The position numbers were made by a program, and so were the translations under genes. The notes under the pieces are model-generated. The model ran no database searches. It saw only the letters and a list, made by a program, of their open reading frames with translations, and was not told the origin of the DNA. Shown here piece by piece: positions 45,001 to 53,074 of a stretch of DNA of 64,000 bases. Location: the NCBI GenBank assembly GCA_026125385.1, contig JAHCLG010000003.1:62001-126000 (forward strand). Reading direction: 5' to 3'. This DNA comes from Legionellales bacterium (GTDB lineage Bacteria; Pseudomonadota; Gammaproteobacteria; JAHCLG01). Position 1 is the stretch's first letter, and the number at the start of each line of letters is the position of its first letter.

Positions 45001-47542
45001 TGGAGGTTCCCGAGGTTGTCAGAAGTTTATTTGTTAAAACATTCTCCGGCGTTAAAACATTCTCCGGCAATAATTCTTTAATTTGTGCTATTTCTGATGG
45101 AGTAAAATAAACTTCTTTCCAAGAACACGTTATGTTACTACTGCTAATATTTTTTATTTTGTTAATTAATTTTTTATGTGGATGCTCATCAGAATTTATA
45201 GCATTAATATATTCTTTCAAGGCTACAAATTCTCCATGAGTGAAATTAGCCAAGGTATTGATGGCGCGTTCAAATTCAGGTGCCAATATGTTATTGATGT
45301 CAGGTTCAACTTGAGGTTCCAATAATGTTACAGTATTCTTGAGTTGATAACCAAACAACCACTCACTCAGTATAGGATCGTTAGCAAACGCGTTATAAAT
45401 ACTTTTGCCGTTCTTAGTACAAGTAAATAAACGTTCCGGATTGATATCTAGCGACATATTATTGATCACCGCCTTGAGTATGTCTAAACCGTCGGGGGCG
45501 TTTAATAGTCGATCTAAAAATGCATTATCTTCTTCGGTAAACGCAGCAGTACTGCTCAAAAAAGCACTTACCTTATTGTGTAAAATGGAATTATTTGGGT
45601 ATTCTTGAGGCGGATATAATGCTTTGATATGTTGTTTGATCGTTTTGAGAAATGTTCTTTTCGCATTTGGGTTAAGATTAATGGGTTGAAATGATGGTTC
45701 AATAGCTGAGGTGGCAGAAGTACTAGAATTTTCAGCAACGTTTTCATAAATATTTGTTGGGATGGTTTCTAACCATTTTATTATACTAGGGGGTGTCACC
45801 TTATCAGAAGATTTTTCAGAAATAATATTTAAAATACTTTTTAATTGAACGGGGCTAAGTTTTTTTCTATCATCTTTAGATAATTTATTAAGCTCTTGTG
45901 CAATCTTGTTTAAATCGTTTATTTCGCCCAGACTTTTCAAAAGCCCTTCAAAAACTGATGTTTCCAAACCAGTTGTGTCTGTTGCTTTTTCACACCAACT
46001 TTTTATATCTAATTGTGTGTTGCAAAGCTCTTGCAATAATGTCTCATGGGTGTAATCAAGTTGTATAGCCTGTAATCCATTGCAAACTGCTAGTAGCTTT
46101 TCTATCGTGTAAACATCGCAGTAGAGCGGGTTTGTTAATTGTGCAAGTAAATGTTCGATATTATGGTAAAGAGCCTCTAACTCTTGCCGATAGGCGACGA
46201 GGGTTTCTCGCCCAAATGCGCGTAAATATCTGTTTGACACCGATAACCTAGAAGAATCAAATCGATAAGTGCTGGGAGAAAATAGTCCAACCTCCGCCGA
46301 TACCATGGCTTTATCGAGATGGGTTTCAAGGCGGGTATCAACTTGATATAGATTAAAAAAACGCAACAATACTTTGCGTTGAGCGTAACTGAAATAACGT
46401 TGATGATAAGAAATATTCAAAGTAGATTCTAGTTGGACTAGCGCTTCTTCAACTCCTTCGACACAATTGCCAGCCTGTTCGATATATTCGGCATCTTTTA
46501 CGCGCGCATAAAAATCTTCTAGCATCGCTTCTAATTGTTTTCGTTTTGATGCTTTAGTGGGATCATTGCCGATAGTCGCTTTTGTTTGCTGCAAACTCCA
46601 AAGGTGAGTTGCAAAGATCTCTATTCGATCAACAAGCCGCTCAAAAACTTGAGCCTTCCTAATAGATTTATTACTTTCTAATTGTTCTACTAATTTAGTA
46701 CAACCATTAACGTTTAACCAAGCCAGTATTTTAAAAAATTTCTCAATACTGGCTGGTGGACAATCGGGAACCTGATAATCATCAGGAATATGTGCCACCA
46801 AATTGGCAAGCTCTGCGGAAAAACCCACCGTATCTGGCAAAGAAAATTGCGTGATATCAGGTTGAATGCTTATACCCGCTTGGTTTCTCGACTGACTAAA
46901 TTCCGCCTGCAGAGAGGCAATAATTTTTTTTCTATGCTCTTTTTGATCTACAGACAACACTTGACTTTTTTCAATTTGAGAAAAATAGGTATGAACACCC
47001 CGCAAATACGCATAAGGATTAAAAAAATCGAGCTTAACGACTAATTCAAATTCTTCGTTTGTGCCATTGACTATGCTATCGAAAATTAAATCCGTCACGT
47101 TTGCCGGATATAATTCTGCAAAAACCGCCCACTGCAAGATATTTTGCGGACGATATGAAAAGACAATGGGAGGTTGATTTTTTTTCGCTAAATAGGCTAA
47201 ATACTCTAAGCGTTCTAATGTCAGCAAGGCTTGTGTTTTTAAATCAAGCCGATACAGTAAGTTGTGTAATGGCAATGAATTCTTGTGCTGCATTTCATTA
47301 AGAAATTTAATGCAACGGGGAAAATGATTTTGTTCCATCCAACCGTCGATTAACCAAGCTAAATTTTTGGCAATTGAGTCAATTAAAGTTTTATCACTTA
47401 ACTCACTTAGAGTGAGTTGCTCAAACGCTCGCAACAATGCGCCTTTCACATATTTCTCTTGAAGTTCAGTCTCCGCAACCCCACGGTCGAATATTAAAAA
47501 GTGGCCAGGCATATTTTCAGCAGAATTTAGATCCGGTTCCAT
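42005..47542 (-). CDS. giant hypothetical protein, 1845 residues, effector-like
   Basis: I recognise no named family. There is no signal peptide or membrane segment. The N-terminal half (1-800) is mostly helical with coiled stretches. A segment near residues 760-835 (NFTHGEFVALKEYI ... YFTPSEIAQIKELL) resembles a part of the 374-residue protein at 53075. A tandem DDGL repeat lies near 895-914. Residues about 1318-1670 form a solenoid of roughly 50-60-residue repeats of the form LIKxFFPEExAxxKIxELLD followed by xYLKxK. Size, novelty and composition recall large effectors of intracellular Legionellales, an inference. The ATG follows the ribosome-like AAAGAGAAAATG at a plausible distance. Confidence 0.75.
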   Translation of the reverse strand: MEPDLNSAENMPGHFLIFDRGVAETELQEKYVKGALLRAFEQLTLSELSDKTLIDSIAKNLAWLIDGWMEQNHFPRCIKFLNEMQHKNSLPLHNLLYRLDLKTQALLTLERLEYLAYLAKKNQPPIVFSYRPQNILQWAVFAELYPANVTDLIFDSIVNGTNEEFELVVKLDFFNPYAYLRGVHTYFSQIEKSQVLSVDQKEHRKKIIASLQAEFSQSRNQAGISIQPDITQFSLPDTVGFSAELANLVAHIPDDYQVPDCPPASIEKFFKILAWLNVNGCTKLVEQLESNKSIRKAQVFERLVDRIEIFATHLWSLQQTKATIGNDPTKASKRKQLEAMLEDFYARVKDAEYIEQAGNCVEGVEEALVQLESTLNISYHQRYFSYAQRKVLLRFFNLYQVDTRLETHLDKAMVSAEVGLFSPSTYRFDSSRLSVSNRYLRAFGRETLVAYRQELEALYHNIEHLLAQLTNPLYCDVYTIEKLLAVCNGLQAIQLDYTHETLLQELCNTQLDIKSWCEKATDTTGLETSVFEGLLKSLGEINDLNKIAQELNKLSKDDRKKLSPVQLKSILNIISEKSSDKVTPPSIIKWLETIPTNIYENVAENSSTSATSAIEPSFQPINLNPNAKRTFLKTIKQHIKALYPPQEYPNNSILHNKVSAFLSSTAAFTEEDNAFLDRLLNAPDGLDILKAVINNMSLDINPERLFTCTKNGKSIYNAFANDPILSEWLFGYQLKNTVTLLEPQVEPDINNILAPEFERAINTLANFTHGEFVALKEYINAINSDEHPHKKLINKIKNISSSNITCSWKEVYFTPSEIAQIKELLPENVLTPENVLTNKLLTTSGTSSFYQALETLAPNSSADLQWHLQTEDLLHTGSVHFWLGYLSKDKKYCRDDGLDDGLDDGLDDGLDDGLLEELLKYFSVKNKMPYQYNTFAELLAEILQNKLSQGPDALSILVTTFLEARLQEQQVWLQKQDQQLNEQQKSAARSAYLATAALLKSNSPLKDETLQALSSTNLLTASPKLCAQAAIAIECAGGLSQEQVDLLNKMVIADDNSPESLKLLSNTLNQQFLLSSAEFNAPVDRAVLAKILLEYMQSRPYEGDIPAVFNVLKKIKSYLVNIDISNSSESLRGFYGELQNLYKLKNRRDVDLEIRLAYFSPNPSDATITFSNYSELENRVFKILALYVISENEKEELIKLLLNNKNSINEIFSDILNVFKMISFFYQRFEVNQYNTYPDFDYKSVITSWLDVRLKRMEPNNALGELELFIKILNSDNPGILSNIDYFKFYLTSFKDLYKKNASISAAINALISTESLKKLMKNVKCTRAAVELIKDFFPEEEAAKKIAELLDLNSLIMLNTPPHETGMVVKLVNDFLPEDLAAERVTELLDLSDSKLQSRIDFALPFERWGNKVYELAILIDESFSRPVVIKKITILFDSKYLKSKFSDFPSDGISKIHYLVRLIKSFKEKYSSFDVSLLNNDFFNLDLLKDKANMGEIHLLVNIVKNIFEGDKLQEKINELLDINYLKDKILSHDDKFSATFQAASLIKKNFPEEEALGKINSLLGLLDLKSSINDDNRIQGFLTLIIKILPEDLVREQFKDVLNAGYLRGKLKCSAELVGCIELIKKFIDNSQNIIRELLKYEYLKEISLYDITLDSAFDLIIKYLSSESELPLQDMGEFFECFSKDKSEYAGIDLYQRYNRYIDLAFKKLSSHKDILVKSICEYFTNNGKIFNDGIFLNGFTLSAGKSQYGAKKLPFGIRFLLEKFTHGMDNIRKSVIQELLKFPAFKSMLEKCYTQHCRFSFFNASKKVFESSNIIEALEKRQASNGASAQVLRELGLQPS
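44801..44860 (-). repeat. 12-base tandem repeat, five copies, inside the giant gene
   Basis: The unit TAATCCATCGTC occurs five times without change. In the coding frame each unit encodes Leu-Asp-Asp-Gly, giving a DDGL run. Because 12 is a multiple of three, gain or loss of units by slippage keeps the frame. Confidence 0.95.
45033..45068 (-). repeat. 18-base direct duplication inside the giant gene
   Basis: Two identical adjacent units GTTAAAACATTCTCCGGC encode the repeated hexapeptide PENVLT. It is a recent in-frame duplication. Confidence 0.9.
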
Positions 47543-48060
47543 TTATCATTTTCTCTTTGTTAACAAGGGCATGAGACCCTTTGGTATTTTTATTTAATCT
47601 GGTTCAGGATTGAATGATAGATTATAACCCTTTTGCACTGTATTGACAATAAGCTCTGTTAATTTCCACCCCCAGCATTTATACCCCCTCCTTCCAATGC
47701 TACCTACAAAATCGTTTGTATCCTTATGTTATCGATTTACTCTCCAGCGAAGCATTAGTCATCACATCTGATGGGATGTGGTATCAGCAAAAACCTCTGC
47801 TAAGTCATGGGATTGCCGTAACGTTCGATGAATGACAATAGGCGGACAATCAGGTCAAAAATACAGTGTTTGTCCACTAACTTACTAAAAAATCTCTCTT
47901 TTTTTTGTAAGCTGCTGCAATTTTGCTGTCAAAGTTCGATTTGCCTGCTATATTTATAACACAATGGATTGAGTTAGCTATGTTACTGTTTTAGCGGCAA
48001 TATTCTCACTCAAACCCGTACCTATCCAATCTTTAGGGGGCAGCGAATGCTGTAAAAGCC
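47543..48060. other. 518-base gap with a possible coding remnant
   Basis: No intact gene. On the plus strand an open frame without a start codon runs from about 47653 to a TGA at 47833-47835 and reads protein-like (LQNRLYPYVIDLLSSEAL, then VITSDGMWYQQKPLL). It may be the tail of a lost gene, but 61 codons is weak evidence. The rest should contain the promoter of ihfB; I could not assign a convincing one. Confidence 0.35.
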
Positions 48061-48390
48061 ATGATTAAATCCGAATTAATCACTGCGATCGCCAGCAAAT
48101 TAACCCAGGTACCAGAAAAGGACGTGGGGGATGCGGTCAATTACATTATCGAATTGATGAGCGAATCCTTAGGCAATGGCACGCGGATTGAAATTCGCGG
48201 CTTTGGCAGTTTTTGTTTACACTATCGCCCACCTCGCAACGCGCATAATCCGAAAACAGGCGAAAAAGTGGTGACCGCCTCTAAATACAGTCCACACTTT
48301 AAGCCCGGGAAAGAATTACGCGAATGGGTGAATAATAATCGTCATTTACCGATTAAAGACGCCACTCACGAAGAGGGTGATGAAGATTAG
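48061..48390 (+). CDS. ihfB: integration host factor, beta subunit
   Basis: IHF is a nucleoid protein that bends DNA by over 160 degrees. The N-terminal [22 protein letters not shown], the arm [21 protein letters not shown], and the [16 protein letters not shown] end match IhfB more than HU or IhfA. At 109 residues it has an acidic tail ([10 protein letters not shown]) about 13 residues beyond the usual end. Its 3' end overlaps the start of the GDT1-like gene. Confidence 0.95.
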   Translation: MIKSELITAIASKLTQVPEKDVGDAVNYIIELMSESLGNGTRIEIRGFGSFCLHYRPPRNAHNPKTGEKVVTASKYSPHFKPGKELREWVNNNRHLPIKDATHEEGDED

Positions 48391-48658
48391 TGGCTTATTC
48401 GTTATTTATTTTACCATGCTGATTGCCGAAATTGGGGATAAAACCCAACTGGCAACGATGTTATTTGCTACCGAACATCAATACCCACCTTGGCTCATCT
48501 TTTTAGTTTGCTCAGCCGCTTTAATCACCTCGACTGCAATTGCCGTATTAGTTGGCAATCTGGCATCGCGCTATCTAACTATGGTACCTCTTAAATTAAT
48601 CGCCGGCGTTGCGTTTATTTTAATTGGGGTGTGGATGGTCGTTGAATATTGGCGATGA
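48377..48658 (+). CDS. half-size GDT1/UPF0016 family cation transporter-like protein
   Basis: The protein has 93 residues and three membrane helices (about 5-25, 39-62 and 70-90). The first contains the family motif ExGDKT ([12 protein letters not shown]). GDT1/TMEM165/MneA proteins export manganese or exchange calcium, and normally carry two such three-helix domains in one chain of about 200 residues. Only one domain is present here, so the protein would have to work as a homodimer or with a partner elsewhere. The start is GTG 48377 or ATG 48380, both within the ihfB 3' end; the exact one is uncertain. Confidence 0.85.
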   Translation: MMKISGLFVIYFTMLIAEIGDKTQLATMLFATEHQYPPWLIFLVCSAALITSTAIAVLVGNLASRYLTMVPLKLIAGVAFILIGVWMVVEYWR

Positions 48659-48728
48659 TCTCAGCTCTATTTTAAAGCCTATCCATAATCTTACCCGACC
48701 CTCCCCAGAAAAATCCCTTTGGTCATTT

Positions 48729-48815
48729 GACAACAAAGATGCAATAGCCTATTTGTTGTCGTATAATTAATCGATAAACCTTGACAACAAATCTGCGATA
48801 ACGCATTTGTTGTCA
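48729..48815. promoter_or_regulatory. tandem palindromes upstream of the DUF234 ATPase gene
   Basis: Two related palindromes 53 bases apart: GACAACAAA (48729-48737) with TTTGTTGTC (48752-48760), and TGACAACAAAT (48782-48792) with ATTTGTTGTCA (48805-48815). All four arms share GACAACAAA. The layout fits paired operator sites for a dimeric regulator, and each palindrome opens with a TTGACA that could serve as a -35 box. They lie 44-130 bases before the ATPase start. Confidence 0.6.
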
Positions 48816-48858
48816 GTGGGCTGAGTGACTATCTAATCTAAATAGTATGGGGTAACCA

Positions 48859-50292
48859 ATGACAAGCTTTATTGGACGAGCTAAAGAATTAAAAGAATTG
48901 GATAACTTGCTGGAAAAGCCAACTGCAAGTCTTGTGATACTTCAAGGTCGCAGACGCATTGGGAAAAGTCGTTTGATTGAAGAATTCGCTAAAGACAAAC
49001 TATTTTATGTGCTTTCAGGTATCCCGCCCACCGCAGAAACGACTAAACAATCTGAGCTTAATGAATTTGCTAGGCAATTGCACATTCAAACAGGATTACC
49101 AGAAATAATTGCAGATGACTGGAGTAAGTTATTTCTATTACTCTCAGAAAAAACTAAACAAGGCAGAGTCATTATTCTTTTTGATGAAATTTCGTGGATG
49201 GGATCGAAAGATCCAGATTTTTTAGGCAAACTTAAAAATGCTTGGGATTTATACTTTAAAAAAAATCCAAAATTAATATTAATCTTGTGCGGATCGGTCT
49301 CATCCTGGATCGAAAAAAACATTGTCAGAAGTACTGGCTTCATGGGGCGACCCTCCATGTACATGACATTGGAAGAATTACCGCTTAACGAATGTAATAA
49401 ATTTTGGAATAAACAGGATAAAAATGTATCAGCATTTGAGAAATTTAAGATTTTTACCGTGACTGGTGGAGTACCTCGTTATTTAGAATTATTAAATCCA
49501 AAAATTTCTGCAGAAGAAAATATAAAACGCCTGTGCTTTTCAAAAAATGCACCTCTTATAAATGAATTTGAGCATATTTTTTCCGATATTTTTTCTAAGC
49601 GTAGTGAAATATATAAAAATATTGTAAAGCAATTAGTAAAAGGACCAGCTACGGCAGATGAGTTAGCCGAAAATGTGGGATTAGTTCGAACAGGAACGTT
49701 TGATGATTATTTAAATGATTTAGTATTAGCTGGATTTATTGCCAGAGATTATACGTGGCATCTTAAGACAGGCAAAACTTCAAAATTAAGTGAATATAGA
49801 TTGAAAGATAATTATGTGCGCTTTTATTTAAAATATATATTACCCAATAAAACAAAAATTGAAAAAGATAGATACAAAGATGTTGCGTTAGTTTTATTAC
49901 CTGGCTGGGAAGTGATATTAGGGCTTCAATTTGAAAATTTAGTGTTAAATAACCATGCAGCCATTATTCAACTATTAGGTATTAAACCCGAAGAAGTTGT
50001 TGCGGATAATCCATTTTTCCAAAGACCCACTGCACGACAAAAAGGCTGTCAAATTGATTATCTGATCCAAACTAAATTTGACACAGTCTATATTTGCGAA
50101 ATTAAATTCTCAAAGCGACCTATAGGAATGAATGTGGTCTCTGATATGAAAGAAAAAATTTCTCGCTTAAAAATTCCACGTCATGTTTCGTGTCGTCCGG
50201 TGTTAATTCACGTCAATGGCGTCACAGACGAATTATTAGATGCCGATTATTTTTCTAATATCATCGATTTCGGTGAATTACTGCGCTCTTAG
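48859..50292 (+). CDS. AAA ATPase with C-terminal DUF234 nuclease-like domain
   Basis: The 477-residue protein begins with the archaeal-type AAA ATPase signature FIGRAKELKELDNLLE. Walker A is GRRRIGKSRL near residue 33-42, Walker B is IILFDEISWM near 107-116, and CGSVSSWIEKN near 150 is the sensor region. A winged-helix segment (TADELAENVGLVRTGTF) leads to the C-terminal DUF234 part with DNPFFQRP, CQIDYLI and YICEIKFSKR, the D...ExK pattern of the PD-(D/E)XK fold. Function is unknown; such genes are patchily distributed and often mobile. The stop codon lies in a family B repeat. Confidence 0.88.
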   Translation: MTSFIGRAKELKELDNLLEKPTASLVILQGRRRIGKSRLIEEFAKDKLFYVLSGIPPTAETTKQSELNEFARQLHIQTGLPEIIADDWSKLFLLLSEKTKQGRVIILFDEISWMGSKDPDFLGKLKNAWDLYFKKNPKLILILCGSVSSWIEKNIVRSTGFMGRPSMYMTLEELPLNECNKFWNKQDKNVSAFEKFKIFTVTGGVPRYLELLNPKISAEENIKRLCFSKNAPLINEFEHIFSDIFSKRSEIYKNIVKQLVKGPATADELAENVGLVRTGTFDDYLNDLVLAGFIARDYTWHLKTGKTSKLSEYRLKDNYVRFYLKYILPNKTKIEKDRYKDVALVLLPGWEVILGLQFENLVLNNHAAIIQLLGIKPEEVVADNPFFQRPTARQKGCQIDYLIQTKFDTVYICEIKFSKRPIGMNVVSDMKEKISRLKIPRHVSCRPVLIHVNGVTDELLDADYFSNIIDFGELLRS

Positions 50293-50375
50293 AGCCTGTT
50301 CAAAGGCTCCTATTTTAGACATAAACGGCCAATTTTCTGTGCTAGAGCGCATTTGCTTACTTTTAAGTACGTGGC
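50290..50375. repeat. palindromic repeat family B, copy 3
   Basis: It opens TTAGAGCCTGTTCAAAGGCTCC, contains GGCCAATTTTCTGTGCT, and so matches the left two thirds of the copy at 34558. The TAG of the preceding gene lies within its first bases. The right end is missing or diverged. Confidence 0.6.
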
Positions 50376-50929
50376 AACGTCACCCCTTGTTGACCTTGAT
50401 ATTTTCCACCCCGATCTTTATACGATATTTCACACACTTCATCAGATTCAAAAAATAACATTTGCGCCACACCTTCGTTAGCATAAATTTTTGCGGGTAG
50501 CGGTGTGGTATTGGAAAATTCTAAGGTCACATGCCCTTCCCATTCGGGTTCGAGTGGCGTAACGTTAACAATAATTCCGCAGCGCGCGTAAGTCGATTTG
50601 CCTAAACACACAGTTAAAATATTGCGAGGAATACGAAAATATTCCACCGTTCTTGCCAACACAAACGAATTCGGTGGAATAATACAGGTATCCGCTTCAA
50701 TCGACACAAAACTGCCATCTGAAAAATTTTTCGGATCGATAATCGCGGAATTAATATTGGTAAATACTTTAAATTCGCGTGCGCAACGCACATCATAACC
50801 ATAACTTGACGTTCCATATGACACAATTTTATTACCATCCACATGGCGAACTTGTTCAGCAGCAAACGGTTCAATCATACCGAATTCTTGGGCTTGATAA
50901 CGTATCCAACGATCCGCTTTAATGCTCAT
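50363..50929 (-). CDS. dcd: dCTP deaminase
   Basis: Dcd converts dCTP to dUTP, the main bacterial route to dTMP. The protein starts [22 protein letters not shown] and carries [14 protein letters not shown] near residue 42, [15 protein letters not shown] near 87, the catalytic-site segment [15 protein letters not shown] near 125, and the C-terminal [13 protein letters not shown] nucleotide lid. The length of 188 residues is normal for the mono-functional enzyme. It overlaps the end of mrp by 11 bases. Confidence 0.97.
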   Translation of the reverse strand: MSIKADRWIRYQAQEFGMIEPFAAEQVRHVDGNKIVSYGTSSYGYDVRCAREFKVFTNINSAIIDPKNFSDGSFVSIEADTCIIPPNSFVLARTVEYFRIPRNILTVCLGKSTYARCGIIVNVTPLEPEWEGHVTLEFSNTTPLPAKIYANEGVAQMLFFESDEVCEISYKDRGGKYQGQQGVTLPRT

Positions 50930-51998
50930 GTTTTTGATCCTTCTTGGAGTTAGGGTTAATCACAATTTCAGGAAATTTATGTGCGTAAGTTTTAGGTTGT
51001 AAACTTAACGTAACTGCCGTTTGTAATGCAAGGTTTTGATATAATTTTCCCGTGGCTGACTCGGGCTCTAATGCCATGGTGGGTGTGCCATTATCGGCTA
51101 ATTCACGAATACGCCGCTCTAATGGAATTTTTCCTAATAAAGGTAATTTAAATTCATTGGCAATATGAGCACCACCTTCTTCACCAAAAATCGCATCGAC
51201 ATTCCCACACTGAGAACACACATGACCACTCATATTCTCCACCACACCAAGGATATTCACCTTTACTTTGGCAAACATATTAATCGCTTTGCGCACATCT
51301 AAGAGTGCGATATCTTGAGGCGTGGTAACAATCACACTGCCAGCCACCGGAATTTTTTGCGCAAGAGTCAATTGAATATCGCCCGTGCCAGGAGGTAAAT
51401 CGAGAATTAGATAATCTAAATCTTGCCACTGTGTATCGCTTATCATTTGCATTAACGCACCGGTCACCATCGGACCGCGCCAAATCATAGCGGTATCGCG
51501 TTCCACCAAATAGCCCACCGACATCGTTTGCAAACCGTGACTAACGATAGGCTCCATGTGTTTACCATCTTGACTGTAAGGATGACGATGAGCACCTAAC
51601 ATATGTGGTTGATTGGGGCCGTAAATATCGGCATCGAGCAATCCTACTTTCGCGCCTAAATATTGCAATGCCAATGCTAAATTCACACTCACAGTGGATT
51701 TACCGACGCCTCCTTTTCCCGACGCGACCGCAATAATATTTTTCACGCCAGCTAATGGTTTTAAACCCGCTTGGACTTGGTGAGGAATAATCGCTTGTTT
51801 GATATGAATAGTGAGATTCGGTTGTTGAAGCGCGTTTTTAATTGCGTTTGCTAACTCCTTTAACTGGGAAAGCACAGGAAAACCAAATTCTAATTCAATA
51901 CGATTGCCGCTAATAGATTTAATAGCGCGCAACTCGCGCAAGGTATGGTTTAAGCCCAAAGGCTTAATCGTTTCTAAGGTCGTTGATAATTCATTCAT
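50919..51998 (-). CDS. apbC: Mrp/ApbC Fe-S cluster carrier ATPase
   Basis: ApbC/Mrp is a P-loop protein that delivers Fe-S clusters. The N-terminal MIP18-like region (about 15-85) is followed by the deviant Walker [22 protein letters not shown] near residue 92-110, [16 protein letters not shown] near 120, [11 protein letters not shown]-like LDLPPGTGD near 205, and the cluster-binding CSQCGN near 263. The length of 359 residues is normal. The gene is often next to metG in gammaproteobacteria; here metG lies 2.4 kb away, with two unknown paralogues between. Confidence 0.95.
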   Translation of the reverse strand: MNELSTTLETIKPLGLNHTLRELRAIKSISGNRIELEFGFPVLSQLKELANAIKNALQQPNLTIHIKQAIIPHQVQAGLKPLAGVKNIIAVASGKGGVGKSTVSVNLALALQYLGAKVGLLDADIYGPNQPHMLGAHRHPYSQDGKHMEPIVSHGLQTMSVGYLVERDTAMIWRGPMVTGALMQMISDTQWQDLDYLILDLPPGTGDIQLTLAQKIPVAGSVIVTTPQDIALLDVRKAINMFAKVKVNILGVVENMSGHVCSQCGNVDAIFGEEGGAHIANEFKLPLLGKIPLERRIRELADNGTPTMALEPESATGKLYQNLALQTAVTLSLQPKTYAHKFPEIVINPNSKKDQKHEH

Positions 51999-52077
51999 AA
52001 GTGTCGTGCAAAGGAGTGAGGGATTAAAATGGGGCTAAGTTTAGCATGATGAGTGAGACTGCTCAATAAAGCATTGT

Positions 52078-53007
52078 TTACCAGCATGAGCCTGGCTTAT
52101 TTAAGCTCTGTGTATATTCATTATATTTAACTTCAAACTCGGGTGGCGTCGCTCTTGTTAGGCAGTAGTGAATTTTGCTTTGTGCATTTTCTTTTAACCA
52201 TTTCATTTCCAACAATATCGCCAAGGTGCGTTTTCCAGTATAGCCTTTATCTTTCCCTAGACAATGTTGAACTAAATTCTCATACGACAATGTATTTTTC
52301 TTCCAAAAATTAAAATAACTGGCAAATGGATTACGACTTTGATTTATTTTTTGAGAATATTTATCCCAAAACTGATCGAGTTGCGTGCGCTGAATATTTA
52401 AATTTCCGGCCTGCTCTTCTCTGACTAAACTTGCATGCAACGCTTCAGAAGAGGTGTGAGTTTCTTTAAATGCGCTATTTATTGGCGCAGTTGCGTTTAA
52501 AAAGTTTTCGTAATTTAGTTGATCGGGTGATAGTAGATTATAATAACAATACATTCTTATGGCTGAAGAATAATGAATATCTTGCATTTTGATACCAAAA
52601 GAAATAATGAGATCCAATATTTTTGCAATTGTCGAAATTTTTTCAGCCTCTGAGTTTGTGGCTTTTATCCCAACTGCTTCAGTGATAAGTTTTTTAAAAA
52701 GACTGAAAATATAGTAACTATATTTATAACGATGAGCACCATACATCAAAGCGCAGTTAAAATATTTCGATTGCTTATCTAAAAAAATTCTTAAGCTAAC
52801 GTCATTACCCGCTGTATAGAGTTCAAAATGAAGGCCTGGCAAATTTGGAATAGTAAAGTGTGTGCATTTAAGTGGAATAGCAGCATTCTGAGCCATATTC
52901 ATTATGATATTGACGACATTTTTATCCTGCTCACAAGTCGTTTTAGTATTATTATTTAATTTAATTAAAAATTGAATTGGTTGATTTTGTGTTTTGGCCA
53001 TCATCAT
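52078..53007 (-). CDS. hypothetical protein, paralogue of the next gene
   Basis: I recognise no family. The 309-residue soluble protein shares two blocks with the 374-residue neighbour: CTHFTIPNLPGLHFELYTAG near residues 48-67, and YFNFWKKNTLSYENLVQHCLG with GKRTLAILLEMKWLKE near 235-275. Between the blocks it is helical and divergent. The pair probably arose by duplication. It has no signal peptide. It is inserted between mrp and metG. An effector role is conceivable but not shown. Confidence 0.7.
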   Translation of the reverse strand: MMMAKTQNQPIQFLIKLNNNTKTTCEQDKNVVNIIMNMAQNAAIPLKCTHFTIPNLPGLHFELYTAGNDVSLRIFLDKQSKYFNCALMYGAHRYKYSYYIFSLFKKLITEAVGIKATNSEAEKISTIAKILDLIISFGIKMQDIHYSSAIRMYCYYNLLSPDQLNYENFLNATAPINSAFKETHTSSEALHASLVREEQAGNLNIQRTQLDQFWDKYSQKINQSRNPFASYFNFWKKNTLSYENLVQHCLGKDKGYTGKRTLAILLEMKWLKENAQSKIHYCLTRATPPEFEVKYNEYTQSLNKPGSCW

Positions 53008-53074
53008 TCTCTAAAATAATTGCGATTTTATCGCTGCTTTATTGCAAAATAAATCTTTTTTGCTTAACATAATT

